Shown here one piece after another: positions 31,224 through 40,448 of a DNA stretch of 64,000 nucleotides (position 1 is the stretch's first letter; the number at the start of each line of letters is the position of its first letter). The DNA is from Methylovorus sp. MM2. GTDB lineage: Bacteria > Pseudomonadota > Gammaproteobacteria > Burkholderiales > Methylophilaceae. Below the pieces are notes generated by a model, which did no database searches, was not told the origin of the DNA, and saw nothing but the letters and a program-made list of their open reading frames with translations. The translations under genes were made by a program, and so were the position numbers. The stretch is from assembly GCF_001648895.1 (NCBI RefSeq), contig NZ_LXUF01000011.1:310001-374000 (forward strand), read 5' to 3'.

Positions 31224-32129
31224 ATGAATCCAGATGCCGTCTTTGATTACTTACAAGGTTTACAAAACCGTATCGTAGAAGCAGTCGAAATGGTAGATGG
31301 CAAGACGTTTCTGCATGACAGTTGGCAACGTCCAGAGGGCGGTGGCGGAACCGCATGCATGCTGGAAGAAGGCAATGTATTCGAACGCGCTGGCATCGGC
31401 TTTTCTCACGTGATGGGTAATAAACTACCGCCATCCGCGAGCGTGGCGCATCCTGAAGCAGCTGGCCGTAGCTGGCGAGCAATGGGCGTGTCGTTGGTGT
31501 TTCATCCACGCAATCCTTTTGTGCCTACCGTACACATGAATGTGCGTTTCTTTATCGCAGAAAAAGAGAATGAAGCACCTATCTGGTGGTTTGGCGGGGG
31601 CATGGACTTGACACCCTATTACGGCTTTGAAGAAGACGCTGTGCACTTTCACCGAACATGTCGCGATGCACTTGCACCATTTAGTGATGACTACTATCCT
31701 AACTTCAAGAAAGCCTGCGATGAGTACTTCTATTTGAAGCACCGGAAAGAGCCTCGCGGCATTGGCGGTATATTCTTCGATGATTTCAATGAATTAGGAT
31801 TTGAACAAAGTTTTGCATTGATTAAAAACGTTGGTGATGCATTCATCAATGCCTATCTGCCCATCGTGCAGCGCCGGAAAGATACACCATACAATGAGCA
31901 ACAGCGCGACTTTCAGGCCTATCGCAGAGGGCGCTATGTCGAATTCAATCTGGTCTATGACCGCGGTACTTTATTTGGCCTGCAATCCAATGGTCGCACT
32001 GAGTCGATTCTGCTTTCCATGCCACCCGTCGTGAAATGGCGATATGACTGGAAACCTGATGCAGGGTCAGCAGAGGCTAAACTTTATTCCGACTTCCTCA
32101 TCGATAAAAACTGGCTAGCACCTTCTTAA
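31224..32129 (+). CDS. hemF: Oxygen-dependent coproporphyrinogen III oxidase
   Basis: Cytoplasmic, converts coproporphyrinogen III to protoporphyrinogen IX for haem. 301 residues: [73 protein letters not shown] and [12 protein letters not shown], all family hallmarks. Indicates aerobic haem synthesis. Forty-five bases after the tsaC gene. Confidence 0.98.
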   Translation: MNPDAVFDYLQGLQNRIVEAVEMVDGKTFLHDSWQRPEGGGGTACMLEEGNVFERAGIGFSHVMGNKLPPSASVAHPEAAGRSWRAMGVSLVFHPRNPFVPTVHMNVRFFIAEKENEAPIWWFGGGMDLTPYYGFEEDAVHFHRTCRDALAPFSDDYYPNFKKACDEYFYLKHRKEPRGIGGIFFDDFNELGFEQSFALIKNVGDAFINAYLPIVQRRKDTPYNEQQRDFQAYRRGRYVEFNLVYDRGTLFGLQSNGRTESILLSMPPVVKWRYDWKPDAGSAEAKLYSDFLIDKNWLAPS

Positions 32130-32176
32130 CCTGATGGGCATATTTCGTGCATACTCCTGTATAAAAGGGAGTGTTC

Positions 32177-33577
32177 ATGTTTGCACAGATATTTCGTACC
32201 AAACCGATTGCCACTGAAACTGATAGCGGCCTCAAAAAATGCTTGAGCGCTTTTGATCTAGCGCTGCTAGGAATAGGCGGGGCGATCGGCACCGGTATTT
32301 TTGTACTCACTGGGTTAGCCGCAGCAACTCAGGCTGGGCCAGCCGTCATCATCTCATTCATTATCGCTGGTGTCGCCTCAGCTTTTGCCGCACTTTCCTA
32401 TGCTGAATTAGCAGCATCCGTTGGGGGTTCGGGTAGTGCATACGGTTACAGCTATGTAGCTTTTGGTGAGTTTTTCGCCTGGGTGATCGCTTGGATATTA
32501 TTACTGGAATACGGTGTGGGAGCAGCAGCAGTCGCTAATGGCTGGGCAGGTTACTTTATTCGCACATTAACCAATTTTGGTTTCAGCATGCCAGAGGCTT
32601 ATACAAAAGCGCCTAGTCTGGGTGGCATCATCAATTTGCCAGCGTTCTCTATCATCTGGATACTCACTTTACTGCTCATTTCCGGTGTTAAGCAAAGCTC
32701 TCAAGTCAACAACATCATGGTGGCGATAAAACTCACGACCATTGCAATCTTTCTGGCAATTGCTGCGATGAACCTGAATACCGATAACTGGCATCCTTTT
32801 ATGCCTTTCGGCTGGTTTGACACACTGGAGAACGGCAAAACCATCGGGATATTGGCGGGCGCATCCTTGGTATTCTTCGCTTACTTCGGCTTTGATGCTG
32901 TATCTACAGCAGCTGATGAAGCAAAGAACCCGCAGAAAGACTTACCGATCGGATTGATCGCCTCCGTGACCTTCTGCACGATCATTTACATTCTAGTATC
33001 TGGATTCTTAACTGGCATCGTCCCCTACACCGAATTAAATACTACATCTCCTGTTGCTTTCGCACTAACTAAAATCGGCTACACATGGTCATCCACACTT
33101 GTTGCAACTGGCGTATTGGCAGGCCTGATCACGGTTTTATTGGTATTGTTATATGGCTTGACGCGCATCTTGTACGCCATGAGCCGAGATGGTTTGATAT
33201 CGCCATTCTTTTCGACCATCAATCCAGAGCGACAAACACCGGTTCGCATCATCTTACTTTGCGGCTTCGTGATCTCTATCGTTGCGGGTTTTATTCCACT
33301 CGGCGAGCTAGCTGAAACGGTGAATATCGGCACGCTGGCGAGCTTTATCATGGTATGCGTCGGCGTGATCGTATTACGTATACGCCAGCCTAATCTCAAA
33401 CGCCCATTCAAAAATCCATGGCATCCTGTGATTCCCGTACTCGGTATCATTTCATGCAGCGCATTGATCGCATTCTTGCCTGCGGAGACTTGGCATCGAT
33501 TCTTAATCTGGGTGGTGATTGGTATCGCGGTGTACTTTAGCTATTCTTTTCAGCATAGCAAGTTGCGCAAACCTTAA
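32177..33577 (+). CDS. APC-family amino acid permease
   Basis: Integral membrane transporter of the amino acid-polyamine-cation superfamily, 466 residues, about 12 helices. Consensus helix 1 IGGAIGTGIFVLTG (substrate backbone loop), YAELAASVGGSGSAYGYSYV, and FFAYFGFDAVSTAADEAKNP. This resembles the cationic amino acid transporter (YfnA-like) branch. The start at 32177 is preferred: AGGGAG (32166-32171) is five bases upstream, whereas the GTG at 32171 overlaps that ribosome site. Substrate unknown. Confidence 0.9.
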   Translation: MFAQIFRTKPIATETDSGLKKCLSAFDLALLGIGGAIGTGIFVLTGLAAATQAGPAVIISFIIAGVASAFAALSYAELAASVGGSGSAYGYSYVAFGEFFAWVIAWILLLEYGVGAAAVANGWAGYFIRTLTNFGFSMPEAYTKAPSLGGIINLPAFSIIWILTLLLISGVKQSSQVNNIMVAIKLTTIAIFLAIAAMNLNTDNWHPFMPFGWFDTLENGKTIGILAGASLVFFAYFGFDAVSTAADEAKNPQKDLPIGLIASVTFCTIIYILVSGFLTGIVPYTELNTTSPVAFALTKIGYTWSSTLVATGVLAGLITVLLVLLYGLTRILYAMSRDGLISPFFSTINPERQTPVRIILLCGFVISIVAGFIPLGELAETVNIGTLASFIMVCVGVIVLRIRQPNLKRPFKNPWHPVIPVLGIISCSALIAFLPAETWHRFLIWVVIGIAVYFSYSFQHSKLRKP

Positions 33578-33613
33578 ACTACAAGTCAACAGAGTGACAA
33601 CATAGAAAGTAAA

Positions 33614-33636
33614 AAGCCAGTCTTTTGGACTGGCTT
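33614..33636. terminator. Bidirectional terminator between APC permease and cytochrome c
   Basis: 9-bp stem AAGCCAGTC/GACTGGCTT (33614-33622/33628-33636), five-base loop. On the minus strand it is followed by TTTTTACTTT, giving a good terminator for the cytochrome c gene; plus-strand tail is weaker (GTTGTC). Confidence 0.7.
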
Positions 33637-33662
33637 GTTGTCATGCTCACTATAAATATTGA

Positions 33663-33989
33663 TTAAAGTGATAGCACCCACTGGACGACAATTTTGATGT
33701 CTTCGTCCTTAACATGTGGACTGTTAGGTGGCATGCGCAAAGGACCCCATACGCCGCTGCCACCTTCTTTAACTTTTGCAATTAATTTAGCTTCTGCTGT
33801 CTTATCACCACGGTATTTGGTCGCCACATCCTGATACGATGGGCCGATTACTTTGACTGCAACACTATGGCAGGCAAGGCATCCATTCTTCTGCGCAAGC
33901 GCTTCTGCAACCTTGGCATCGACCGCTAATGCTTGGCCTGCCATCATAAAAGAGCTGGCGCTCACAATCGTCAACAACACCCCTTTCAT
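33663..33989 (-). CDS. Class I cytochrome c, small periplasmic
   Basis: 108 residues with signal peptide (LLTIVSASSFMMAGQALA) and one haem-binding site CLACH near residue 38; the distal methionine is in LRMPPNSPHVKDEDI. The sequence VKVIGPSYQDVATKYRGDKT and a C-terminal WVLSL match the c551/c552 (cytochrome c8) type. Acts as periplasmic electron carrier. Monocistronic. Confidence 0.93.
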   Translation of the reverse strand: MKGVLLTIVSASSFMMAGQALAVDAKVAEALAQKNGCLACHSVAVKVIGPSYQDVATKYRGDKTAEAKLIAKVKEGGSGVWGPLRMPPNSPHVKDEDIKIVVQWVLSL

Positions 33990-34067
33990 GCTTACCCTTT
34001 CACCTTGATCACTCGCTGAAATAGACGATTAACTTCATCATACCCATGATTGCTCACGCATGGAAAG

Positions 34068-36059
34068 CTATAGATGCGTCAACAGCCCCTCAAGTTCATT
34101 AATGACTGGCAAGCACTCGACACCTCTGCATACCCAAGCATTGACAGCATCACTGGCTGGGCGTTCTAGTGTTTGCGGTAATTTTTTCAAATCGTTCGAT
34201 AAATAAAACGTCAATGCAGCGGGCAGATAGCGCCGATTGATCTGCTGGCGCCACGCATCTTGAGCTTCTATTGCCCCCCGCAGAATCAGCATGGTAGGTG
34301 GCAGCAGGAACTCATCTAACGCCACCAGCATATTCGGGCAACCGGAAGGAGAGCGCTGCATGACACCATCAAATGCTTTCAAGCTACGCTCTACTGCCTG
34401 CAAATATCGTGGCTCACCCAGCATATGCCCTAAGCGTTGTAAACTGATCGCGGCGATACCATTACCATTCGGGGTAGCATTATCGTAGGCCTGTTTGGTG
34501 CGATGAATCAATACTTCATGGTTGTGCCCTGTGAAATAGAACCCTCCGTGCTCAGACTCGAACTCTTCCAGAAGCGTCTCCGCTAAGTCTTCCGCGAATT
34601 CCATATCCTGCGCACGATATTCTGCCTGCATCAATTCCAGCAAAGCGTCTAACAGAAAAGCGTAGTCATCGAGATACGCATTCAAATGGGCGATATCATC
34701 TTTGCAGGTTGCCAATAATTTCTCATCGACCCATAACTTATCTTTTATAAAATCTAATGCTTGCTGGGCAAGTATTACCCATTCTGGCCGATTCAGGATA
34801 CGCCCAGCACGTGCCAGACCTTTGATGGCCAATGCATTCCAACTGGTCAGCAATTTATCATCGCGACCGGGGCGAATGCGCTGTTCTCGTGCCTGAAATA
34901 ACTTTGTACGGGCGCTATCCAGTAGAACCTTATCTTCTGCATCAGCCTGCGCTGTTAAATATACATGCCAATCATGGCCCTCAAAATTAGGCGCGCGATC
35001 AAACCCAAAATAACGACTTGCGACGACAAATTCATCTGGGGTCAGTAAGGCTTTAGCCTCTGCTGGTTGCCATACATAGAATCTACCCTCTTCACCCTCA
35101 GAGTCTGCATCTAGCGAAGAATAGAAAGCCCCTGAAGATGAACGCATCTCACGTACCATCCAATCGATGGTTTCTTCGATCACCTCGACAAAACGCGGAT
35201 CTTTACTCAACTGCCAGCCATCGACATACAGGCAAAGTAACTGCCCATTGTCATAGAGCATCTTCTCAAAATGGGGGATCATCCATTTTTCATCCACGCT
35301 ATACCGACAGAACCCGCCACCAATCTGGTCATAGATGCCACCAGCAGCCATACTGCGCAACATTTGCAACGCCATGGCTTCTGCTTCTTTATTACCTTTT
35401 GCAGCCAAACGTAGAAGAAAATTCACATCTGCTGGATTAGGGAATTTTGGTGCTGAACCAAAGCCCCCATGTTCAAAATCAAACCCGCTTTTTAGATGCT
35501 CGAAGGCGAGCTGGATAGTTTCCTCACCAGCATTGATGACATTGCTTGCCGTCGGCACGGTACGCGCCATAGCCTGTAATAATTGGCGATTTTGTTCAGC
35601 CAGATCTTCTTTGCGTTGGTGATAGAAACCCGCAATATGCGTCACTAAATCAGGAAATCCCGGCAACTGATAGCGAGCAGTCTTGGGAAAATAGGTGCCA
35701 CTATAAAATGGCTCTTGCTGCGGGGTAAGAAACACAGTTAACGGCCAGCCGCCGCTCTTATTGGAAAGCATGCTGTGTGCAGTCTGGTATATCTGGTCGA
35801 TATCAGGGCGCTCTTCACGATCGACCTTGATATTGATGAAATGCCGATTCATCACGGCAGCCACTTCTGCATCTTCAAACGATTCATGCGCCATGACATG
35901 GCACCAGTGACATGCAGAATAGCCGACCGATAACAGGATAGGTTTATCCTGTTCGCGGGCCAGCTTCAGGGCTTCTTCACCCCATGGATACCACTCGACA
36001 GGATTATCTGCATGTTGCAGAAGATAAGGGCTAGTCTCGTTCGCCAGTCTGTTTGTCAT
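34068..36059 (-). CDS. Thioredoxin-domain protein YyaL/Spata20 type (DUF255)
   Basis: 663 residues. N-terminal DUF255 thioredoxin-like domain ([40 protein letters not shown] with the CHWC motif) followed by an (alpha/alpha)6-barrel like that of N-acylglucosamine epimerases. Function is undetermined; it is widely conserved in bacteria and animals. Four bases separate it from the mutarotase gene, so it may share a role with sugar metabolism, which is inference. Confidence 0.93.
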   Translation of the reverse strand: MTNRLANETSPYLLQHADNPVEWYPWGEEALKLAREQDKPILLSVGYSACHWCHVMAHESFEDAEVAAVMNRHFINIKVDREERPDIDQIYQTAHSMLSNKSGGWPLTVFLTPQQEPFYSGTYFPKTARYQLPGFPDLVTHIAGFYHQRKEDLAEQNRQLLQAMARTVPTASNVINAGEETIQLAFEHLKSGFDFEHGGFGSAPKFPNPADVNFLLRLAAKGNKEAEAMALQMLRSMAAGGIYDQIGGGFCRYSVDEKWMIPHFEKMLYDNGQLLCLYVDGWQLSKDPRFVEVIEETIDWMVREMRSSSGAFYSSLDADSEGEEGRFYVWQPAEAKALLTPDEFVVASRYFGFDRAPNFEGHDWHVYLTAQADAEDKVLLDSARTKLFQAREQRIRPGRDDKLLTSWNALAIKGLARAGRILNRPEWVILAQQALDFIKDKLWVDEKLLATCKDDIAHLNAYLDDYAFLLDALLELMQAEYRAQDMEFAEDLAETLLEEFESEHGGFYFTGHNHEVLIHRTKQAYDNATPNGNGIAAISLQRLGHMLGEPRYLQAVERSLKAFDGVMQRSPSGCPNMLVALDEFLLPPTMLILRGAIEAQDAWRQQINRRYLPAALTFYLSNDLKKLPQTLERPASDAVNAWVCRGVECLPVINELEGLLTHL

Positions 36060-36063
36060 GCAA

Positions 36064-36975
36064 TTATAGATTGGTGACGCTATATTCCACAGTTAATACA
36101 TGCGTACTATGCGGTGCGACATTGATCACATTATCCAGAGCATTGGCCGATTCGACACAGATCATATGGCGCCAGTCATCGTTATCGCCCATGTCACTCA
36201 ATTCAGCAGCTTTTTGCTTCCATGGATTCCACACCACGGTTGATCGGCTACCGGTCTTCTTGATGCGGATCTTGCGGTTCAGGCCTTTATCTTCGATCAC
36301 ACAGTCAGACTGAGTATCGATATATACGCGGTCAAACTCGCTATGGAAAGTGAGCGCGCCTTTTTGCTTATCGCGTGCGAAATCTTTCACTTTATCAGCA
36401 TACAAGGTGCCTTCAAGACCACTTACAGCAATCGTTTCAACATCGCTGACCTGAAAGTAAGTATGCAACGCTTCACCGATCTCAAATGGTTCATCGCCAT
36501 TATTCTTGGTGGCCAGCTCCATTTGTAGCGTCTCGCCAATTATTAGGGTCAAAGTTAATTCATAAGGATATTCAAGCTGTTTCTGGGCAACAGGGGTGTC
36601 GATAATTTGCAATACCAATCGTGTCGCGCCACTATCAAGGATATTAGACTCGATCAAACGCCAAGGCATTACACGAGCAAAGCCGTGCGGACAGACTTCG
36701 GTATTAGTCGGGTGTGCTCCAAACCAAGGCCAGCAGATAGGCACGCCGCCACGGATTGAACGTCCATGGATATGACGCGCTTTCTTGGATAACCAAAGCA
36801 CAGGCGCTGATACGTTTTTTGGCTGCCACTGCGTAACATGGGCGCCTTGAAGCGCAATCTGCGCTGTTGCCAACGGATTATTGACTTCGATTGTCATTAA
36901 TCCGTTTTCATCTTCAACCAATTGAAGATGCAACGCGGCGGCTTCAGGTTTTTCCAGTGTCGATAATGAGTTCAT
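36064..36975 (-). CDS. D-hexose-6-phosphate mutarotase (YeaD-like)
   Basis: 303 residues, aldose-1-epimerase superfamily beta-sandwich. Seen: [62 protein letters not shown] and [11 protein letters not shown]. The His and Glu/Asp pattern matches the YeaD branch that interconverts hexose-6-phosphate anomers. Upstream gene of the yyaL pair. Confidence 0.92.
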   Translation of the reverse strand: MNSLSTLEKPEAAALHLQLVEDENGLMTIEVNNPLATAQIALQGAHVTQWQPKNVSAPVLWLSKKARHIHGRSIRGGVPICWPWFGAHPTNTEVCPHGFARVMPWRLIESNILDSGATRLVLQIIDTPVAQKQLEYPYELTLTLIIGETLQMELATKNNGDEPFEIGEALHTYFQVSDVETIAVSGLEGTLYADKVKDFARDKQKGALTFHSEFDRVYIDTQSDCVIEDKGLNRKIRIKKTGSRSTVVWNPWKQKAAELSDMGDNDDWRHMICVESANALDNVINVAPHSTHVLTVEYSVTNL

Positions 36976-37031
36976 TTGTACATCCCCGATAATTGAATCC
37001 GGTCATCCCCCTGCTACTAACTACTTCATTC

Positions 37032-38882
37032 TTATTTTTCTATTTGCGATACATCGCGTATCGCACCGCGCGAGGCGCTGGTACTCATGGCAGCATATGC
37101 ACGCAAAGCTGGTGAAACGACGCGCTCACGCGAAACCGGCTTCCAGGCATCCTTGCCTTTGGCTTCCATCGTCGCACGACGATGTGCCATGATCTCATCC
37201 GTTACAACCAAGTGAATCGTACGGTTTGGGATATCGATTTCAATGGTATCACCTTCTTCCACCAATCCTATCGCACCACCTTCAGCCGCTTCAGGGGAGG
37301 CATGGCCGATACTCAATCCAGATGTGCCGCCGGAGAAGCGTCCATCCGTCAATAATGCACACTCTTTGCCCAAACCTTTGGATTTTAAGTAACTAGTAGG
37401 ATATAGCATTTCCTGCATACCCGGGCCGCCACGCGGCCCTTCGTAGCGAATCACCACGATATCACCAGCGACGACTTTATCCGCAAGAATCCCCTCAACT
37501 GCATCATCCTGACTTTCAAAGATACGTGCACGGCCAGTGAATTTTAGAATGCTATCGTCCACACCGGCAGTCTTTACGATACAGCCGTCCATCGCGATAT
37601 TGCCATAAAGCACAGCCAAGCCACCATCTTGCGAGTAGGCATGGTCTTTATCACGGATACAACCTTCTTTACGGTCATCATCAAGATCTGGCCATAACAT
37701 TGATTGGCTAAACGCGATCGTTGTCGAGATACCACCGGGTGCTGCGCGGTAGAACTTCTTAACGTCTTCATCTGTTGTGGTAGTGATATCCCATTTAGCC
37801 AATGCCTCGCCCATACTAGCGCTATGCACAGTCGGGGTATCCAAATGGATCTTACCGGCACGACTCAGCTCGCTGAGAATACCCATCACGCCACCAGCCC
37901 GGTGGACATCTTCCATGTGATATTTAGCAGTCGCAGGTGCAACCTTGCAAATACAAGGCACATTACGTGAGATACGATCAATATCTGCCATCGTGAAATT
38001 CACGCCAGCTTCATGTGCAGCAGCAAGCAAGTGTAATACGGTATTAGTAGAACCGCCCATCGCAACATCTAGGCTCATGGCATTCTCGAACGCCTGCATA
38101 TTCGCAATATTACGCGGCAACACACTGTAATCATCCTGCTCATAATGACGCTTCGCCAAATCCACGATCACACGACCAGCCTGTAAGAAAAGTTGCTTAC
38201 GAGCCGCATGCGTCGCCAGCGTGGAGCCATTCCCTGGCAAACTCAAACCCAGCGCTTCAGTCAGGCAGTTCATCGAGTTTGCAGTAAACATGCCTGAGCA
38301 TGATCCACAGGTCGGACAAGCTGAACGTTCGATAGCTTCAGACTCAGCATCGGACACTTTGCTATCTGCACCAGCCACCATCGCATCAACCAAGTCTAGC
38401 TTGTGTGTTGTGCCATTCCAGTTCACCTTGCCCGCTTCCATCGGGCCGCCAGATACGAATACCACAGGGATATTCAAGCGCAACGCGGCCATCAACATGC
38501 CAGGCGTGATCTTATCGCAGTTAGAGATACATACGAGGGCATCGGCACAGTGCGCATTGACCATGTACTCAACGCTATCAGCAATCAAGTCACGGCTTGG
38601 CAAACTATACAGCATGCCGCTATGGCCCATGGCGATGCCGTCATCCACGGCGATGGTATTGAATTCTTTGGCTACGCCACCCGCTCTTTCGATTTCACGC
38701 GCGACGAGTTGACCTAAATCTTTTAAGTGAACATGACCCGGTACAAACTGTGTAAATGAGTTTGAGATGGCGATGATCGGCTTGGTGAAATCCTCTTCTT
38801 TCATCCCCGTAGCACGCCATAGTGCGCGGGCACCAGCCATGTTACGACCATGTGTAGTAGTACGTGAGCGGTATTGCGGCAT
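37032..38882 (-). CDS. ilvD: Dihydroxy-acid dehydratase
   Basis: Iron-sulfur dehydratase of valine, leucine and isoleucine synthesis. 616 residues: [20 protein letters not shown], cluster cysteines in [12 protein letters not shown] and [20 protein letters not shown], and [13 protein letters not shown]. Full length. It is divergent from lgt; the 85-base gap holds a GTTTAC-N6-GTAAAC symmetry. Confidence 0.98.
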   Translation of the reverse strand: MPQYRSRTTTHGRNMAGARALWRATGMKEEDFTKPIIAISNSFTQFVPGHVHLKDLGQLVAREIERAGGVAKEFNTIAVDDGIAMGHSGMLYSLPSRDLIADSVEYMVNAHCADALVCISNCDKITPGMLMAALRLNIPVVFVSGGPMEAGKVNWNGTTHKLDLVDAMVAGADSKVSDAESEAIERSACPTCGSCSGMFTANSMNCLTEALGLSLPGNGSTLATHAARKQLFLQAGRVIVDLAKRHYEQDDYSVLPRNIANMQAFENAMSLDVAMGGSTNTVLHLLAAAHEAGVNFTMADIDRISRNVPCICKVAPATAKYHMEDVHRAGGVMGILSELSRAGKIHLDTPTVHSASMGEALAKWDITTTTDEDVKKFYRAAPGGISTTIAFSQSMLWPDLDDDRKEGCIRDKDHAYSQDGGLAVLYGNIAMDGCIVKTAGVDDSILKFTGRARIFESQDDAVEGILADKVVAGDIVVIRYEGPRGGPGMQEMLYPTSYLKSKGLGKECALLTDGRFSGGTSGLSIGHASPEAAEGGAIGLVEEGDTIEIDIPNRTIHLVVTDEIMAHRRATMEAKGKDAWKPVSRERVVSPALRAYAAMSTSASRGAIRDVSQIEK

Positions 38883-38897
38883 AACAAATCCTTATTT

Positions 38898-38915
38898 GTT
38901 TACAGCGATGTAAAC
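38898..38915. promoter_or_regulatory. Inverted repeat between ilvD and lgt
   Basis: GTTTAC (38898-38903), six bases, GTAAAC (38910-38915), 16 bases from the ilvD start. Position would suit an operator. A TATAAT lies at 38927-38932 pointing to lgt, but no -35 with correct spacing is apparent. Confidence 0.35.
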
Positions 38916-38967
38916 GTAATAAATCGTATAATCCATTATTCTAACCCATATAACCACGATCCCTCTA

Positions 38968-39759
38968 ATGTTGATACACCCGCAAATAGACCCTGTTGCC
39001 ATCCATATTGGCCCGTTTGGCATCCACTGGTATGGCTTGATGTACCTGATAGGGTTTATGAGTCTACTTCTTCTCGGTAAGTTGCGCATACGCAACACTC
39101 CGGCACTCGACTGGAAAGAAAGTGATGTTGATGACCTTCTATTTTATGGTGCACTGGGTGTCATCTTGGGCGGGCGCCTAGGCTACGTAATCTTTTACCA
39201 GCCGGCCTATTACTTGAGCCATCCACTGGAAATATTATTTTTGTGGCAAGGCGGTATGTCTTTCCACGGGGGGTTTCTTGGTGTTTTAACTGCAATGATC
39301 TTCTTCGCCAGAAAAACCGGGAAACGCTGGCTGAATGTCATGGACTTTGTCGCGCCGCTTGTACCAATCGGCCTTGGTGCTGGGCGTATGGGTAATTTTA
39401 TCAATGGTGAACTCTGGGGCCGTGCAAGTGATATGCCATGGGCGATGGTCTTTCCCCGTGTGGACAGTATTGCGCGTCACCCATCGCAACTTTATGAGTT
39501 TTTGCTTGAGGGCATCGTTCTATTTACGGTCTTATGGCTATATTCGAGAAAACCAAGACCATTAGGGGCGGTTTCAGCCTTGTTCTTGATTGGTTATGGC
39601 AGCTTCAGGTTCTTAGTAGAATTCACACGAGAACCCGACAGCTTTTTAGGGGTTCTTGCACTCGGTATGAGTATGGGGCAGTGGCTTAGCTTGCCTATGG
39701 TATTGGTTGGCGTATGGATGTTCATCCAAGCAAAAAAGCATCGCTTTGGGCAGCAATAA
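38968..39759 (+). CDS. lgt: Prolipoprotein diacylglyceryl transferase
   Basis: Inner-membrane enzyme attaching diacylglycerol to lipobox cysteines, needed by the several lipoproteins in this window. 263 residues, about seven helices. Lgt signature [18 protein letters not shown] near residue 137 and [15 protein letters not shown] early; [13 protein letters not shown] at the start contains the catalytic-region His/Tyr. Complete. Confidence 0.97.
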   Translation: MLIHPQIDPVAIHIGPFGIHWYGLMYLIGFMSLLLLGKLRIRNTPALDWKESDVDDLLFYGALGVILGGRLGYVIFYQPAYYLSHPLEILFLWQGGMSFHGGFLGVLTAMIFFARKTGKRWLNVMDFVAPLVPIGLGAGRMGNFINGELWGRASDMPWAMVFPRVDSIARHPSQLYEFLLEGIVLFTVLWLYSRKPRPLGAVSALFLIGYGSFRFLVEFTREPDSFLGVLALGMSMGQWLSLPMVLVGVWMFIQAKKHRFGQQ

Positions 39760-39797
39760 AACCGTGAACTGATTCACAAAAACAATGAATGTTGAAG

Positions 39798-39939
39798 TTT
39801 CGACGCATGCATAATCGTTCGTGGATTTTTCGACATCTCATTGCATCAAAGAATATCTCTATGAATTATAGAAATTAATAATCCATATAATAATCAGCTA
39901 GTTATAATTTAAATTTTTCTCTTAATCATTATGTCGAAA
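39798..39939. promoter_or_regulatory. TTTCGAC repeats upstream of the sigma-54 promoter
   Basis: Three copies: TTTCGAC at 39798-39804, TTTCGACAT at 39828-39836 and its exact inverse ATGTCGAAA at 39931-39939. The latter two are 103 bases apart, close to ten helical turns. Candidate activator sites; binding protein unknown. Confidence 0.4.
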
Positions 39940-39956
39940 CTGGTATGTGAATTGCA
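39940..39956 (+). promoter_or_regulatory. Sigma-54 promoter
   Basis: CTGGTATGTGAATTGCA: GG and GC ten bases apart, with ten of the twelve consensus positions of TGGCACG-N4-TTGCW. Start is expected near 39967, giving a leader of ~56 bases with AGGAGA before the peptide gene at 40023. Confidence 0.75.
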
Positions 39957-40022
39957 CATGTATTACCAGAATATAAAAAATCCGGGGCAACCCTGACAAC
40001 ATAAGAAATTAGGAGAAATACC

Positions 40023-40232
40023 ATGAAAAAATTATTTCAATCGATGCTTAACAGAAATCCTGGCGAACCATTCATCAGTGAAACAAAGGCACAAGAAGTT
40101 AAAATGGAGAAAGCGCGTGACAATGTATTCTCATCATCAAGCGCAAATCCTTATGGTGTTGAAATAGAAGAGCTAAGCTTTGAAGATTTTGCCCGCATCA
40201 TGGGTGGTCAAGAAAGAAGCATGCGCGCTTAA
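40023..40232 (+). CDS. Small peptide with double-glycine-type leader motif
   Basis: 69 residues, unrecognised. It has no signal peptide or transmembrane helix, no cysteine, and a basic N-terminus (MKKLFQSMLNR). The C-terminal part reads ELSFEDFARIMGG then QERSMRA. ELSFEDFARIMGG fits the LSxxELxxIxGG pattern of leader peptides cut after GG by C39 peptidase-type transporters, here leaving only seven residues. It has a strong ribosome site (AGGAGA, five bases from ATG) and a sigma-54 promoter. No C39 transporter, immunity or modification gene is next to it. The motif match may be chance; the strong translation and promoter signals argue it is a real gene. Confidence 0.7.
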   Translation: MKKLFQSMLNRNPGEPFISETKAQEVKMEKARDNVFSSSSANPYGVEIEELSFEDFARIMGGQERSMRA

Positions 40233-40261
40233 GTAACAAGTAGTACTTCACTAGAGAGTGG

Positions 40262-40441
40262 TTAACAGCAGCGTTTAATTCCCGTCCACTTGCTGTCTTG
40301 CCACTCTTTAAAAAATTCTGCCTTGGTTTTTGCTACCTCACCTGAATGATGTTTGGCATGATGCAAGAGATAGCGCTCATATGCATCATCCCCTGATAAG
40401 CGCCGTATAAATCCCCAAATTTTCTTTAGCTTTTTAAGCAT
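40262..40441 (-). CDS. YbdD/YjiX family small protein
   Basis: 59 residues, DUF466 family, typical partner of CstA-type transporters: KIWGFIRRLSGDDAYERYLLH and TKAEFFKEWQDSKW with a CC ending. ATG at 40441; a TTG three bases upstream is less likely. It starts eight bases beyond the cstA stop, with AAGGG inside the end of cstA. Exact role is unsettled, but YbdD/YjiX proteins are linked to pyruvate/peptide uptake. Confidence 0.88.
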   Translation of the reverse strand: MLKKLKKIWGFIRRLSGDDAYERYLLHHAKHHSGEVAKTKAEFFKEWQDSKWTGIKRCC

Positions 40442-40448
40442 CAAACCC

